Source: Bacteroidales bacterium (GTDB lineage: Bacteria > Bacteroidota > Bacteroidia > Bacteroidales > UBA932). Taken from it: 64,000 nucleotides of DNA. The stretch is from positions 18,193-82,192 of the forward strand of contig JAFYYW010000025.1 in NCBI GenBank assembly GCA_017548985.1. The letters run 5' to 3'. Below the pieces are notes generated by a model. That model saw only the letters and a program-made list of their open reading frames with translations, did not search any database and was not told where the DNA came from. Below are positions 52,301 to 60,892 of this stretch, one piece after another. Numbering within the stretch: the first letter of the stretch is position 1; each line of letters begins with the position of its first letter. The position numbers and the translations under genes are program-made.

Positions 52301-53108
52301 CCGTTACGCTGTCTTGTACAGCCAGGACACCGTTGATTCAGGGGCTTCATTGTTCGGTGGGATGGATGAGATGAAACCTGTCCGGCCTGAGATTCCCGCT
52401 AACGTTGAGAAGGACGACGAGCTGGAGATCCTGCAGAAGGAAAAGGAATATGTGGGGATGTACATTTCCTCCCATCCACTTGAGAAGTATTCCTTCGAGA
52501 TCGAGACGTTCACCAACCAGGATCTCGCGACCCTGGACAACCTCGTGGCCGAATGTGAGAAATCCAAGAAGAAGATGAAGATTGCCGTGGCCGGGCTTGT
52601 GACCGAGACCGCGAACTTGACCACCAGGACAGGGAAACCATATTCACGGACAAAACTGGAGGACTACAGCGGATCCTATGAGCTGTCTCTTTTCGGGAAG
52701 GACTACGAGTCATTCATGAGATATCTCCAACCTCACGCCAGTTTATACATAGAGGGTGATATCGACGAGAAGTTCTTTGTCAAACCCGAGGACAAAGCTC
52801 AAGGCAAGACATCTCCTTATGCTTTTAAAATCAAGGGAATATCCTTGTTGGGCAATATTAATGAAAGCAAACTGTCAGCCTTCTCAATCAGTCTGACGAC
52901 GCCGATGCTCACCGAGAAGTTCCGTAGTGAGCTGGTGAGTCTGGTCAAGGCCAACAAGGGCAAGACTCCGTTGAAGATGTACCTTTACGATCCGGTCACC
53001 AAGTATAACATCGAGTTCCACTCCACCAAATTCCAGGTGGCCGTAACCTCCGAGTTCGTCTCCTCCCTCAAACTCATGGGTATCAAATGTGCCCCGGTGC
53101 TGAAGTGA
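49335..53108 (+). CDS. dnaE: DNA polymerase III alpha subunit
   Basis: The product has about 1257 residues, the replicative polymerase catalytic subunit. The start MSFVHLHVHTQYSILDG opens the PHP domain. The polymerase core has GPGRGSAAGSAVAYCLGI, the catalytic aspartates in MPDIDVDFED, and NALYRPGPMDYIPNFIDRK. A helix-hairpin-helix region (IKGIKGFGTNVADAI in meaning, near residue 915) and an OB-fold (KKKMKIAVAGLVTETANL onward) follow. There is no internal 3'-5' exonuclease domain, so it is DnaE1-type rather than PolC. The consensus promoter and downstream hairpin suggest a single-gene transcript. Confidence 0.97.
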   Translation: MSFVHLHVHTQYSILDGFSSIATLFDRAEAMGMPALAITDHGNMYGVKEFFKFADKHRDKETKEYKVKPIVGCEVYVTRHYDPKIKDTEHRSYYHLILLAKNIQGYKNLSNIVSLGHIEGLYYGKPRVSHEIVEKYHEGLICCSACLAGEIPKDIVSGNMDAARKAIAWHKKVFGEDYYLEVMLHKTEVPGLSLEVFEQQQISNAGIFKLAEEMGVKVVATNDVHFVDKEDGPAHDHLICLNTGKKIFEEPRLHYTQQEYLKSEEEIKALFPDHPEVLANTLEVAGKVEVYSIDRDNVLPKYNIDPDFLSDIDSYLEKYKEVIDAGRNDKKGNYRGDEFCRSVAYLCHLTYLGAKRRYGETLTEEQKERLDFELKTVCRMGFPDYFLIVQDYIAACRKGGSLVGPGRGSAAGSAVAYCLGITNLDPIKYQLLFERFLNPDRISMPDIDVDFEDLMLAHKYVDDTYGKDHVSRVITFGTMQAKGAIKDVARVRDLPLDESNRLSGLVPDRLSEKVEKEYPFNPKLDELKPGFKSFERDGKMFQKGMEDTDVKITLKNCYRLVPEFKDLLANGSDQVKEVLRYALKLEGCIRQVGMHACATIIGRGRLTDYIPICLSQDKETGEWVWTSQYDGHYIEDVGMLKMDFLGLNTLTIIHKCLDNIKLRFGEDIDIEAIDINDALTYELYSRGDTDSVFQFESPGMKSNLQRLHPERFEDLIAMNALYRPGPMDYIPNFIDRKLGIETIEYDLPEMEEYLKDTYGVTVYQEQVMLLSQKLAGFTKGEADKLRKAMGKKQIAILNELKDKFMSGGMANGHPEKILDKIWKDWEKFAQYAFNKSHATCYAWVSFQTGWLKCHYPAEFFAANLSCNLGNSAEIRKILDDCKAHKIRVRNPDVNESYSHFTVNKEGNIRFGLKGIKGFGTNVADAIIAGRETGGPYKDIFDFVERMDGVLNRKALECLVYSGAFDSFKLKRRQFFSPCKNGNFFIDELARYAVLYSQDTVDSGASLFGGMDEMKPVRPEIPANVEKDDELEILQKEKEYVGMYISSHPLEKYSFEIETFTNQDLATLDNLVAECEKSKKKMKIAVAGLVTETANLTTRTGKPYSRTKLEDYSGSYELSLFGKDYESFMRYLQPHASLYIEGDIDEKFFVKPEDKAQGKTSPYAFKIKGISLLGNINESKLSAFSISLTTPMLTEKFRSELVSLVKANKGKTPLKMYLYDPVTKYNIEFHSTKFQVAVTSEFVSSLKLMGIKCAPVLK

Positions 53109-53147
53109 TACCTCTAAGCACCGGAGCCTTTGAAATCATGTCCTTGG

Positions 53148-53178
53148 TGGCCTGGTCAAACTACAGGCCAGCCTTTTT
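53148..53178 (+). terminator. Terminator of dnaE overlapping the end of the convergent GH2 gene
   Basis: TGGCCTG (53148-53154) pairs with CAGGCCA (53164-53170) around a 9-nt loop and is followed by GCCTTTTT. The 3' arm and T run lie inside the last codons of the GH2 gene, whose stop is at 53161. Confidence 0.7.
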
Positions 53179-55533
53179 CATCCAGGACTGATACTTGGTG
53201 AAGTCGAATGGCGGGGCACCGTAGAGATAATGATTGCTATATTTCTGGCCACCCGTCTCATATTCAATTAACAGAACTCCTTGACCTTCAGGGATTGGCA
53301 GGCCAGCCACCAGGGACCGGTCATTTGCTCCGACACTGAACTTACCCTTATAGACAACCTTGCCGCTCTCGACATCGGTCACCTTCACCTTGCCTTCAGC
53401 AGGCACCATAGAGTCGTTTACGGCCTTCACGGGAAGGACCCCGTCCTCCGGATCATTGATCAGCACGCAGACCGTTCTCTGGGCGTTCCATAAATAGCTG
53501 TACGCCAGCTTCTTGGAGTTGTAGTAGTCCACAATGGCATCTGAGACGATCGGCCAACCGTCACGCACGTTCCACCAGATCATGCCGGTACGGTCAAACT
53601 TGGCGCCCCTGAACTTCTCCACGAAATATTTCATAGCCTCCGCCTGGGTGCTTTGAGAAGCGGCCACAAAATCGTCAAGCGTCTTGGGACGGAAGCCGAA
53701 CAATAGGTTTATCTGCTTGGTCATCAAGTCATTTCTTCCCACGAACTCATCGAAGAATGGTATAGGTCGGACTGATTTGGTCAGCCACTCCTTATTCCAC
53801 TCGCCATCCTTTGTCCAAGGGTATTGACAGTCCTTGGTAAACATCTTTTCAATGGATTCCTTGTTAGGAGCGCCATGATAGCCTATTTCGCTCACGAATA
53901 TCGCCTTGGCCTCCTTGTAGAATGGATCCTTATAGTAGCCGCGGGGACCCCAAAGATGATCTTGAGGAAGATCTGAGCGCTGGCAACCATTCTGGAAAGC
54001 CTCCTCGCTGAAATACGGGGAGCTCGGGAGATACGGCCTCGTGGGATCGAACTCATAAAGAACCTCCGGAATCATCTTTCGGCTGATCACATCCTTGTTC
54101 GGGTCGATATGGAAAGTAGGCAAAGTCCAAAGCAAGGAATTATCATTCTCATTGTTGCCAGACCATAGCGCCAAAGAAGGATGGCTCCTGAACTTCAATA
54201 CCACCTGTTTAATCTCATCGCGGAGTTTCGAGACAAAGGAAGCGTCTTGTGGATATATTATCCCAGCCATCGAGAAATCCTGCCAGACCATGATCCCCTC
54301 TCGGTCGCAACGGTCGTAGAAGGGAGTGTCCTCATAGACATTACCGCCCCAGCAGCGGATCATATTGCAGTTAAGATCCACAACCATATCCAAGGTGCTG
54401 TCCACCCATTTGGCGTCACGGCTATGTAAACCGTCAAGAGGCACCCAGTTAGTCCCGCGGACATAAATCCTCTCTCCATTGACATAGAAGCAGAACTCAC
54501 CTTTACCGTTCTTATCAATCATCTCGCTCCGGTCCAGTCTAACCGTCCTGAATCCAACCTTTCTGGTATCAGAGGCCAGAACCGTACCGTCCTCATCTAT
54601 CAAGGTTAGCGTGCCGTCGTATAAGGCGGGCTCTCCATAACCCTTCGGCCACCACAAGTCGGCTTTATCCAGTGTGAACTCTGTCCTCCAGGCGTACGTG
54701 GGAAGCAAACGTTCATCCTCGTAAGCCACCTTCCCGTTCCTCTCCAGTTTGACGTTAAGTTTCACCTTATCAATCTTTGACGCCGGGTATTTGATCTGGA
54801 TGTCAACAAAGGCGGAAACTTCTCCGGTCGTAGGGTTCGTGTCCACTGTGACCCAATGCACATCGCTGATACTGACTGGGTTCTGAATATTCAAAGAGAC
54901 ATCTCTCCACAGACCGGCGCTGACCAACCTGGGCATTATGTCCCAGCCATAGCAGTGGCGAGGCTTGCGGATCCAGACAGATTCGGTGTAATGTCGGAAA
55001 CTATAGGTTCCGACAAGATAGTTCTGAGCCTCAAGCACCGCGGAACGCAAGATTACCTGGAGCAGGTTGTTACCGGGCTTTACCTTTCCGGTGACATCGA
55101 ATTTATGAGCTATCATGGCGTCTTCGGTGGATCCTACCCTCTCCCCGTTAAGCCATATGTCCGCAAGGCAGTCTATTCCCTCAAAATCAAGAATAAATTT
55201 CTGATCCTTAGCTATTTCCGGAGCCGTGAAAGACTTGCTGTACATCCACTGGCAGAACTCGTATTTCCGGAGATCATATATATTGTTCCCTATCTCCGGA
55301 TTATTGATCATCCCCGCCGCGAGAAGATCCAGCTCGACATTGCCGGGAACTGTGGCGGATAGTTTGGTGGTCTTCACAGAAGCGACATCAGCGGGATCTG
55401 TCAGGGCCTGACCGTCCTGCTCCCAAAACTCAAGGTTCCAGGTGCCGTTCAACGATATCTTCTCCTGAGCCATAGAGGCGAGGCTGGACGCCAATGAAAG
55501 CGTGGCGACCGCGAGGATGATTAATCTTCTCAT
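53161..55533 (-). CDS. GH2 family beta-mannosidase-like glycosidase, exported
   Basis: The 790-residue protein has a signal peptide (to about residue 23). The N-terminal jelly roll contains ISLNGTWNLEFWEQDG and ATVPGNVELDLLAAGMI, in the beta-mannosidase style. The TIM barrel shows YVRGTNWVPLDGLHS, the acid/base glutamate in LWSGNNENDNS and the probable nucleophile in AIFVSEIGYHGAPNKE. It retains configuration and cleaves non-reducing beta-linked mannose or related sugars; exact specificity is open. Its ATG shares one base with the uvrC stop (TAATG), so translation depends on uvrC. It is the last gene of a five-gene operon. Confidence 0.9.
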   Translation of the reverse strand: MRRLIILAVATLSLASSLASMAQEKISLNGTWNLEFWEQDGQALTDPADVASVKTTKLSATVPGNVELDLLAAGMINNPEIGNNIYDLRKYEFCQWMYSKSFTAPEIAKDQKFILDFEGIDCLADIWLNGERVGSTEDAMIAHKFDVTGKVKPGNNLLQVILRSAVLEAQNYLVGTYSFRHYTESVWIRKPRHCYGWDIMPRLVSAGLWRDVSLNIQNPVSISDVHWVTVDTNPTTGEVSAFVDIQIKYPASKIDKVKLNVKLERNGKVAYEDERLLPTYAWRTEFTLDKADLWWPKGYGEPALYDGTLTLIDEDGTVLASDTRKVGFRTVRLDRSEMIDKNGKGEFCFYVNGERIYVRGTNWVPLDGLHSRDAKWVDSTLDMVVDLNCNMIRCWGGNVYEDTPFYDRCDREGIMVWQDFSMAGIIYPQDASFVSKLRDEIKQVVLKFRSHPSLALWSGNNENDNSLLWTLPTFHIDPNKDVISRKMIPEVLYEFDPTRPYLPSSPYFSEEAFQNGCQRSDLPQDHLWGPRGYYKDPFYKEAKAIFVSEIGYHGAPNKESIEKMFTKDCQYPWTKDGEWNKEWLTKSVRPIPFFDEFVGRNDLMTKQINLLFGFRPKTLDDFVAASQSTQAEAMKYFVEKFRGAKFDRTGMIWWNVRDGWPIVSDAIVDYYNSKKLAYSYLWNAQRTVCVLINDPEDGVLPVKAVNDSMVPAEGKVKVTDVESGKVVYKGKFSVGANDRSLVAGLPIPEGQGVLLIEYETGGQKYSNHYLYGAPPFDFTKYQSWMKKAGL

Positions 55534-57356
55534 TATTCTTGTGGTTTGATTTCTTTATTAAGCTCTTCGAGTATGGTCTTGGCGAGAGCCGGGGAGACCA
55601 TTGTGGACAAGTCCTCAACTGAGGTGGCGGCAATTCGGGCCACCGAACCGTAGCGCATAAGCAGACGGCTCTCTGTCTGTTCGCCAACGCCTTTGATTTC
55701 ACGCAGAGCACTCTTCAGCTGGCCCTTGCTCCGCAGGGAGCGGTGGAAGGTGATGCCGAAACGGTGCGCTTCATCCCGTATCTGCATCAACACTTTGAGA
55801 GCGTGCGAGTTCCTGTCAAGGAAAAGAGGATAGGGATCATTGATCCTGATCACAAGTTCCATCCTTTTGGCGAGACCGACAACCATCAACTTGTCCAAAA
55901 GATCAAGTTCCGCGAGAGCCTGCCTGGCGAACTCAAGCTGCCCTTCCCCACCATCTATAACGACCAATTGCGGAATATCCTCAGGGGTCTCCGCCAACAT
56001 TCGGGAATATCTACGGTTGACAACTTCTTTCATCGAGGCGAAGTCATTGGCGCCGATGACAGTCTTTATCTTGAATTTGCGATAGTCTTTCTTGGAAGGC
56101 ACCCCGTCCCGGAAAACAACGCATGAAGCCACGGGGTTTGTCCCCTGGATGTTGGAGTTGTCGAAACACTCAATATGCCTGGGCAACTCTTTCATTCCCA
56201 ACGATTTCTGGAGATCTTCCATTACGAGTCGCTTATACTCGTCCGGATCTGTGCGTTCCTTCTGCTTCAAAGCGTTGAAATGATATTCCCTGGCGTTTTT
56301 GGCACTGAGCTCCAGAAGCGAAAGCTTATCTCCCTTTGCCGGTATCTTGAACTCGACTCCGTCAATCTCGACATCAGGAAGGAACGGGACTATCACTTCT
56401 TTGGCCAAAGCGCCGAACTTTGACTCGATCTCCGCTATAAAGGTACTGAGAACCGAAGCCTGTTCTTCCTCTATGTTCATCTTGAAACCAAGATTCAGGG
56501 ACTGAACGACCGCTCCGCCACGCACCCTCAGGAAGTTGCCAAAGGCTTCCGATCCATCGAACACAATAGAGAACACATCGCAGGAAGCATCTGACACTGA
56601 GGATATTATTGACTTTGAATAGTGCTTTTTCAATGCGTCGACCCGGTTCTTAAACACTTGCGCGTCTTCGAAGCGGAGCTCAGACGCGGCCTCTCTCATC
56701 GCCGTCTCATACTCCTTGATGATATCGTTGACGCCGCCCTTCAAAAGACGGGTGATCTCGGATATCCATGACGAATATTCCTCACGGCTAACCGAACCCA
56801 CACAACAGCCCTTGCAGCGTCCGATGTGCATCTCAAGGCACGGACGGAACTTGCCGCGAAGGACCGCGGATCCTGTGATGTTAAGCTTGCAGGAACGGAG
56901 AGGATAGTTTTTCCTGAAAAACTCCAGAAGGTAGTTGGCATGGGTCACCGAACTGTATGGTCCATAATAGGTTCCGGACTTGCGATCCACACGTCTTGTG
57001 AGGAATACTCTCGGGAACTCCTCATTCGTCACGACAATCCAAGGATAGGTCTTGGAGTCCTTCAGAAGGATATTGTAGTGTGGCTTGTACTGCTTGATCA
57101 GATTGTTCTCCAGCAGAAGCGCGTCAGCTTCGGAATCAACTACCGAGAACTGGGCGTCCGCTATCTTGGAGACCAGGATCCTGGTCTTGACATTCAGTCT
57201 CTCAGGAGGCACGAAATACTGCGCAACGCGTTTGTGGAGATCCTTCGCCTTACCCACATAAATCACCTTCCCCGAGGAATCGTAGTAGCGATAAACCCCC
57301 GGGGAATGTGGAAACAGGGAGATTTTCTCCCTGACAGTGAGATTATTTTCTGCCAA
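55533..57356 (-). CDS. uvrC: Excinuclease ABC subunit C
   Basis: The 607-residue nucleotide excision repair nuclease makes both incisions around a UvrB-marked lesion. The GIY-YIG domain is at the N-terminus (PGVYRYYDSSGKVIYVGKAK), followed by a Cys cluster (HIGRCKGCCVG), a UVR domain that binds UvrB (about 205-240), the RNase H-like 5' nuclease (HIECFDNSNIQGTNPVAS) and tandem helix-hairpin-helix motifs at the C-terminus. The best start is TTG at 57356, one base after the stop of the preceding gene, because no ATG exists before the GIY-YIG domain. Its placement among glycan-degradation genes is unusual. Confidence 0.96.
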   Translation of the reverse strand: MAENNLTVREKISLFPHSPGVYRYYDSSGKVIYVGKAKDLHKRVAQYFVPPERLNVKTRILVSKIADAQFSVVDSEADALLLENNLIKQYKPHYNILLKDSKTYPWIVVTNEEFPRVFLTRRVDRKSGTYYGPYSSVTHANYLLEFFRKNYPLRSCKLNITGSAVLRGKFRPCLEMHIGRCKGCCVGSVSREEYSSWISEITRLLKGGVNDIIKEYETAMREAASELRFEDAQVFKNRVDALKKHYSKSIISSVSDASCDVFSIVFDGSEAFGNFLRVRGGAVVQSLNLGFKMNIEEEQASVLSTFIAEIESKFGALAKEVIVPFLPDVEIDGVEFKIPAKGDKLSLLELSAKNAREYHFNALKQKERTDPDEYKRLVMEDLQKSLGMKELPRHIECFDNSNIQGTNPVASCVVFRDGVPSKKDYRKFKIKTVIGANDFASMKEVVNRRYSRMLAETPEDIPQLVVIDGGEGQLEFARQALAELDLLDKLMVVGLAKRMELVIRINDPYPLFLDRNSHALKVLMQIRDEAHRFGITFHRSLRSKGQLKSALREIKGVGEQTESRLLMRYGSVARIAATSVEDLSTMVSPALAKTILEELNKEIKPQE

Positions 57357-57357
57357 A

Positions 57358-58416
57358 CTAATTGACGGGTTTCACATGCTTCGCAACCTCAGCCTCGATG
57401 TCATCACCGCGGAGATCCCTCTTGATGATGGTTCCGTCAGGGCCGAAGAGTATGATATGAGGGATGCCGTCAATCCCGTAAATATTGGTCGGAATCCTTT
57501 GGGCGTCAATAATCTGGTTCCAGACGATTCCCTGCTGCTTGGCGGATTCGATAGTGTCCTCTTTCTTATCCCAGACAGCCACACTGAGAATGTCGAACTC
57601 GGGACCAGCGTACTTCTGGTAGACATTCTTGATATTCGGCATCTCAGCCTTGCACGGACCGCACCATGATGCCCAGAAATCGACGAGGATATACTTGCCA
57701 TTCCCTACATAGTCGGACAGTTTCTGGTCTCTGACCGTGAAGTCTGTGAACATTTGACCCTCAGCGGTCTTCTTCCTGGAAGCCACTGATCTGGAAAGAG
57801 TCGCTATACTCTGAACCTTGGCCAGTGACGTGTCGATAGTCATCAGGACAGAATCCATCTGGTCGTTGTTGAGGAGATACCGGAGATTATCGATGGCGGA
57901 AACAGCGGTCACGTTGTCCTTGTTGGCATCCACCGTGCTAAGACAAAGCTTCTTGACATCATTCTGGAAAGCGTCATAAAGCTGGTCCTCCGTAGCCTCA
58001 TCCTTGGCGGCCTCAATCTGAGGTTGGTACTTCGCCTGCAGATCCTGCATGGCCTGCTGGAAAGCGTCAAACTTGGCCTGAACAGAGATCTTCGGATACT
58101 TGGAAACCACATTGAGGCTATGATCATCATTGAAAGAGATGGTCAGAGGGGTTCCGTCTGAGATAAAGGAGCCTGTGATTTTCCCGGCCTTCAGCTGGGT
58201 CATGCCTTCCACGTATTTAGGAATCTCCGCCTTGAACTGCCCGTTCTCCACCGCAACCTTCTTATTGAATGCCAAAGGCTTGATTGTGATGTCTACCGAT
58301 TCGGGAGAGTCGGCGCCAAGATTGCCGGTGATTACTGTCGTGTCAGAGACTTTGGGGCCGCAACTCGCGAGGAAAAGCGAGGCGGCAACCACAAGGATAA
58401 TAGATCTTGTCTTCAT
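57358..58416 (-). CDS. DUF4369-thioredoxin (TlpA-like) lipoprotein
   Basis: The protein has 352 residues with lipoprotein signal ending LFLASC. The N-terminal part (about 30-130) is a DUF4369-type beta-barrel (VITGNLGADSPESVDI onward), then a helical linker rich in Gln/Lys. The C-terminal thioredoxin-like domain contains LVDFWASWCGPCKAEMP and the cis-Pro loop DGIPHIILFGPDG. Such fusions are typical of Bacteroidota and are thought to reduce periplasmic or outer-membrane disulfides. It lies 17 bp after the HEAT/3-keto-glycoside hydrolase gene and 1 bp before uvrC. Confidence 0.9.
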   Translation of the reverse strand: MKTRSIILVVAASLFLASCGPKVSDTTVITGNLGADSPESVDITIKPLAFNKKVAVENGQFKAEIPKYVEGMTQLKAGKITGSFISDGTPLTISFNDDHSLNVVSKYPKISVQAKFDAFQQAMQDLQAKYQPQIEAAKDEATEDQLYDAFQNDVKKLCLSTVDANKDNVTAVSAIDNLRYLLNNDQMDSVLMTIDTSLAKVQSIATLSRSVASRKKTAEGQMFTDFTVRDQKLSDYVGNGKYILVDFWASWCGPCKAEMPNIKNVYQKYAGPEFDILSVAVWDKKEDTIESAKQQGIVWNQIIDAQRIPTNIYGIDGIPHIILFGPDGTIIKRDLRGDDIEAEVAKHVKPVN

Positions 58417-58433
58417 TTTAAATTAATTAGTTT

Positions 58434-60878
58434 TTACTTCTTGTCACCAAGATCCAGGATCCTGACGTTGCGGATCTTAAGTCCTTCGCCATGACCGCAG
58501 AAAGAGATATATCCCTTCTTGTTGAACATTCCGGGATGGTTCCTGTGATCTACGGTGTAAGGGTTGGTATCGCTACCGTCAGGAGCCACATTATGGCCCT
58601 TGCAGGCTGTACGGATGTTGCCATCCACGATAACCTCCCCGTTGACAGTGACTTTAATCCGGTCGCCCTCAACCCTGATTTCCTCGGTGCTCCACTCGCC
58701 CAAAGGCTTGTGGACAATTCTCTTGGCCGGAATTACTCCATAAACCGAGCCATGAACTTGATATTCGCGTAAATTCGCATACATCGGAGCGTCATGATCG
58801 AGAATCTGCACCTCGCACATGGCGTCATAGGCGGCGTCCACACCCATAGGAGTCCTGACACCCACTCCGTTGTTTACTCCCTCACGGAGGAAGCAGAACT
58901 CGAAACGATAGACGAAATTACGGTATTCTTTCTTGGTGTAAAGATTACCAGTGCTTCCATAGTTGGCTGACACATATATGGTTCCATTAACAGGAATATA
59001 TCCTTCGAGGTCTCCCTGCCACTTGTCGAGGTTAGTTCCGTCAAAGAGCATCTCGAAGCCCTGCTTCTTCTCCTCGGCAGTCAACTCGGAAGGAATGAAC
59101 GGCTCGGCCGCGTCAAGGATCTGGTCAATCTCACTGACAGCATAACCGTCGTCAGCGTTGCCGGTACCCTTAAACACGTTGGCAGCCTTGGTGAGGAAAG
59201 TCTTGAGATCATTATAGTTGATCTCTTCCTTGGTTTTGGAAGCTATATTCTTAACCGCGTCAGCGGCCGCATAGGCGGCGTCCTTGTCATCAAGATATTT
59301 GCCGGCGAGGAGGAATGACTTCATCGTGGGCACGTTGGCCAACGCTCCGAGAGCGGCGGTCTTGAGATCCTTCGTGTTAGCCAGGGCAAGAGCTTCGCCG
59401 AGGCTGGCGCGTTTCTTATCAAGGTTGGTCTCATAACCGCTGACCAGAGAGATGAAACGAGGAAGTACCTTCGCGATATTGGAAGGATTCTCCTTGGCGG
59501 CCTTCAACAGGATCGGCGCGGCCTTGTAGTTGTCGACACTGGTCAAACAGGCAAGAGCCGCGGAACTACCGTTATTGTAGGCGTTCTCAAGATCAGCCAC
59601 AGCCTCATCTGTACCCGTAGAGGCAAGGACAGGATAGAAGTTGATCACATTCTTCGCCGTCTTGATAAGGCCACTAACCTTTGAATACTGCTCAGCGGGA
59701 GCCAAGGTATGGATAGCAGCTTTGAGGGCGTCCTGGTAATTGCTGATAGCGGCGGCGTCCTTGGCGGCGTCAAGAAGTCCGCCAACCTTGGCTATATCAC
59801 CTGTTCCGGTGAAATTGGACAGCGCGTCTTCGGCCATCTTGGCAAGTCCCTTATCCTGTGATCCGATCATCGAATACACAATAGGGGCGACGTTCTTCAT
59901 CTTCCTGGCGGAAGCGAGGCTCAGAAGGTTGGTGATAGCGGTCTTGTCGGTTCCGGCGGCCAACTTCTCGGTCAAAGCGGCGGCAACCTCATCCTTTATG
60001 TCTCCCTTGAAAGATTTGAGGGCGGTCAGGGCCTCCTGGCCAAATTCCCCACCAAGCTGGCCGATCAAAGTACTCGCGGCGGCGGCACCTCCAATCTTTC
60101 CAGCGGCGGCGATAGCCGCTTTGGCTATCTCCCCTCCATTTCCAACGGCGGCGTTGACAATGTTGGCAGCCGAAGATATCTTATTATTACCCAACCAGTT
60201 AAGCACATCAACCTTGGCGTCGGGAGCCAACTTCTTGAACTTGCTTGTCAGAAGCGGAACCAAAGAGGCGGCACCGAAAAGCTTGGTGGCGTTTCCGAGG
60301 ACGGAGTTCCTGAATATCTTATCATCGCTCTTGAGAGCGGAAGCCACAGTCTTCAAAGCCTTTTCGGGCTGGGCTTTCATAAGGGTCAAGGCGGCGAGAC
60401 ATTTCTCATGTGTCTTCCCGGATTTCAGGAGAGCCTGAGCTTCCTTTACGGACATCTCGGGCTCCGGATCGGGAGCGACATAGTCGCCAAGCATCCTCTG
60501 GAGAGAGGTGAGAAGTCCCTTGTTGTAAGGGTCGGAACACGCCGCGGCGGCTTCCTGCAGTCCTTTAAGGACATCTGCCTTCTTGGCGGAATTGGCCGGA
60601 TCGTTCACATAAGAGACAACACCCTGGAGGGCATATTCATAAATCGCGTTCTTGACTCCATCACCAGCGGGCTTCAACATCTTGGCCACCTCGATAACAG
60701 ACTGGGGAGCGGCGGCGGCAAGATCACCCATCTGGGTGGCGAAATCAGCGCTATTCTGTGCGGGCATCGCCGCCAAGACATCAGCGACTATAGTCTGGAC
60801 TGTCCTTTGCCTCGCGTCCTGGGCATAAACCACGACTGAGAGGGCGAGGAATAATAATATCGAATATATCTTTTTCAT
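58434..60878 (-). CDS. HEAT-repeat protein fused to a 3-keto-disaccharide hydrolase (DUF1080) domain
   Basis: The product has about 814 residues from the ATG at 60878, which gives the signal peptide MKKIYSILLFLALSVVVYAQ. Residues about 30-610 are alpha-helical HEAT-like repeats rich in Ala (AAAASTLIGQLGGEFGQEA and similar). The C-terminal about 190 residues form a concanavalin-like DUF1080/3-keto-glycoside hydrolase domain (GFEMLFDGTNLDKWQGD, then EYQVHGSVYGVIP). DUF1080 enzymes eliminate or hydrolyse 3-keto-glycosides made by an oxidoreductase. The Gfo/Idh gene 14 bp upstream is the natural partner. The helical repeats may bind the polymer or tether partners (inference). Confidence 0.88.
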   Translation of the reverse strand: MKKIYSILLFLALSVVVYAQDARQRTVQTIVADVLAAMPAQNSADFATQMGDLAAAAPQSVIEVAKMLKPAGDGVKNAIYEYALQGVVSYVNDPANSAKKADVLKGLQEAAAACSDPYNKGLLTSLQRMLGDYVAPDPEPEMSVKEAQALLKSGKTHEKCLAALTLMKAQPEKALKTVASALKSDDKIFRNSVLGNATKLFGAASLVPLLTSKFKKLAPDAKVDVLNWLGNNKISSAANIVNAAVGNGGEIAKAAIAAAGKIGGAAAASTLIGQLGGEFGQEALTALKSFKGDIKDEVAAALTEKLAAGTDKTAITNLLSLASARKMKNVAPIVYSMIGSQDKGLAKMAEDALSNFTGTGDIAKVGGLLDAAKDAAAISNYQDALKAAIHTLAPAEQYSKVSGLIKTAKNVINFYPVLASTGTDEAVADLENAYNNGSSAALACLTSVDNYKAAPILLKAAKENPSNIAKVLPRFISLVSGYETNLDKKRASLGEALALANTKDLKTAALGALANVPTMKSFLLAGKYLDDKDAAYAAADAVKNIASKTKEEINYNDLKTFLTKAANVFKGTGNADDGYAVSEIDQILDAAEPFIPSELTAEEKKQGFEMLFDGTNLDKWQGDLEGYIPVNGTIYVSANYGSTGNLYTKKEYRNFVYRFEFCFLREGVNNGVGVRTPMGVDAAYDAMCEVQILDHDAPMYANLREYQVHGSVYGVIPAKRIVHKPLGEWSTEEIRVEGDRIKVTVNGEVIVDGNIRTACKGHNVAPDGSDTNPYTVDHRNHPGMFNKKGYISFCGHGEGLKIRNVRILDLGDKK

Positions 60879-60892
60879 ATCCTTCTCAAGAT

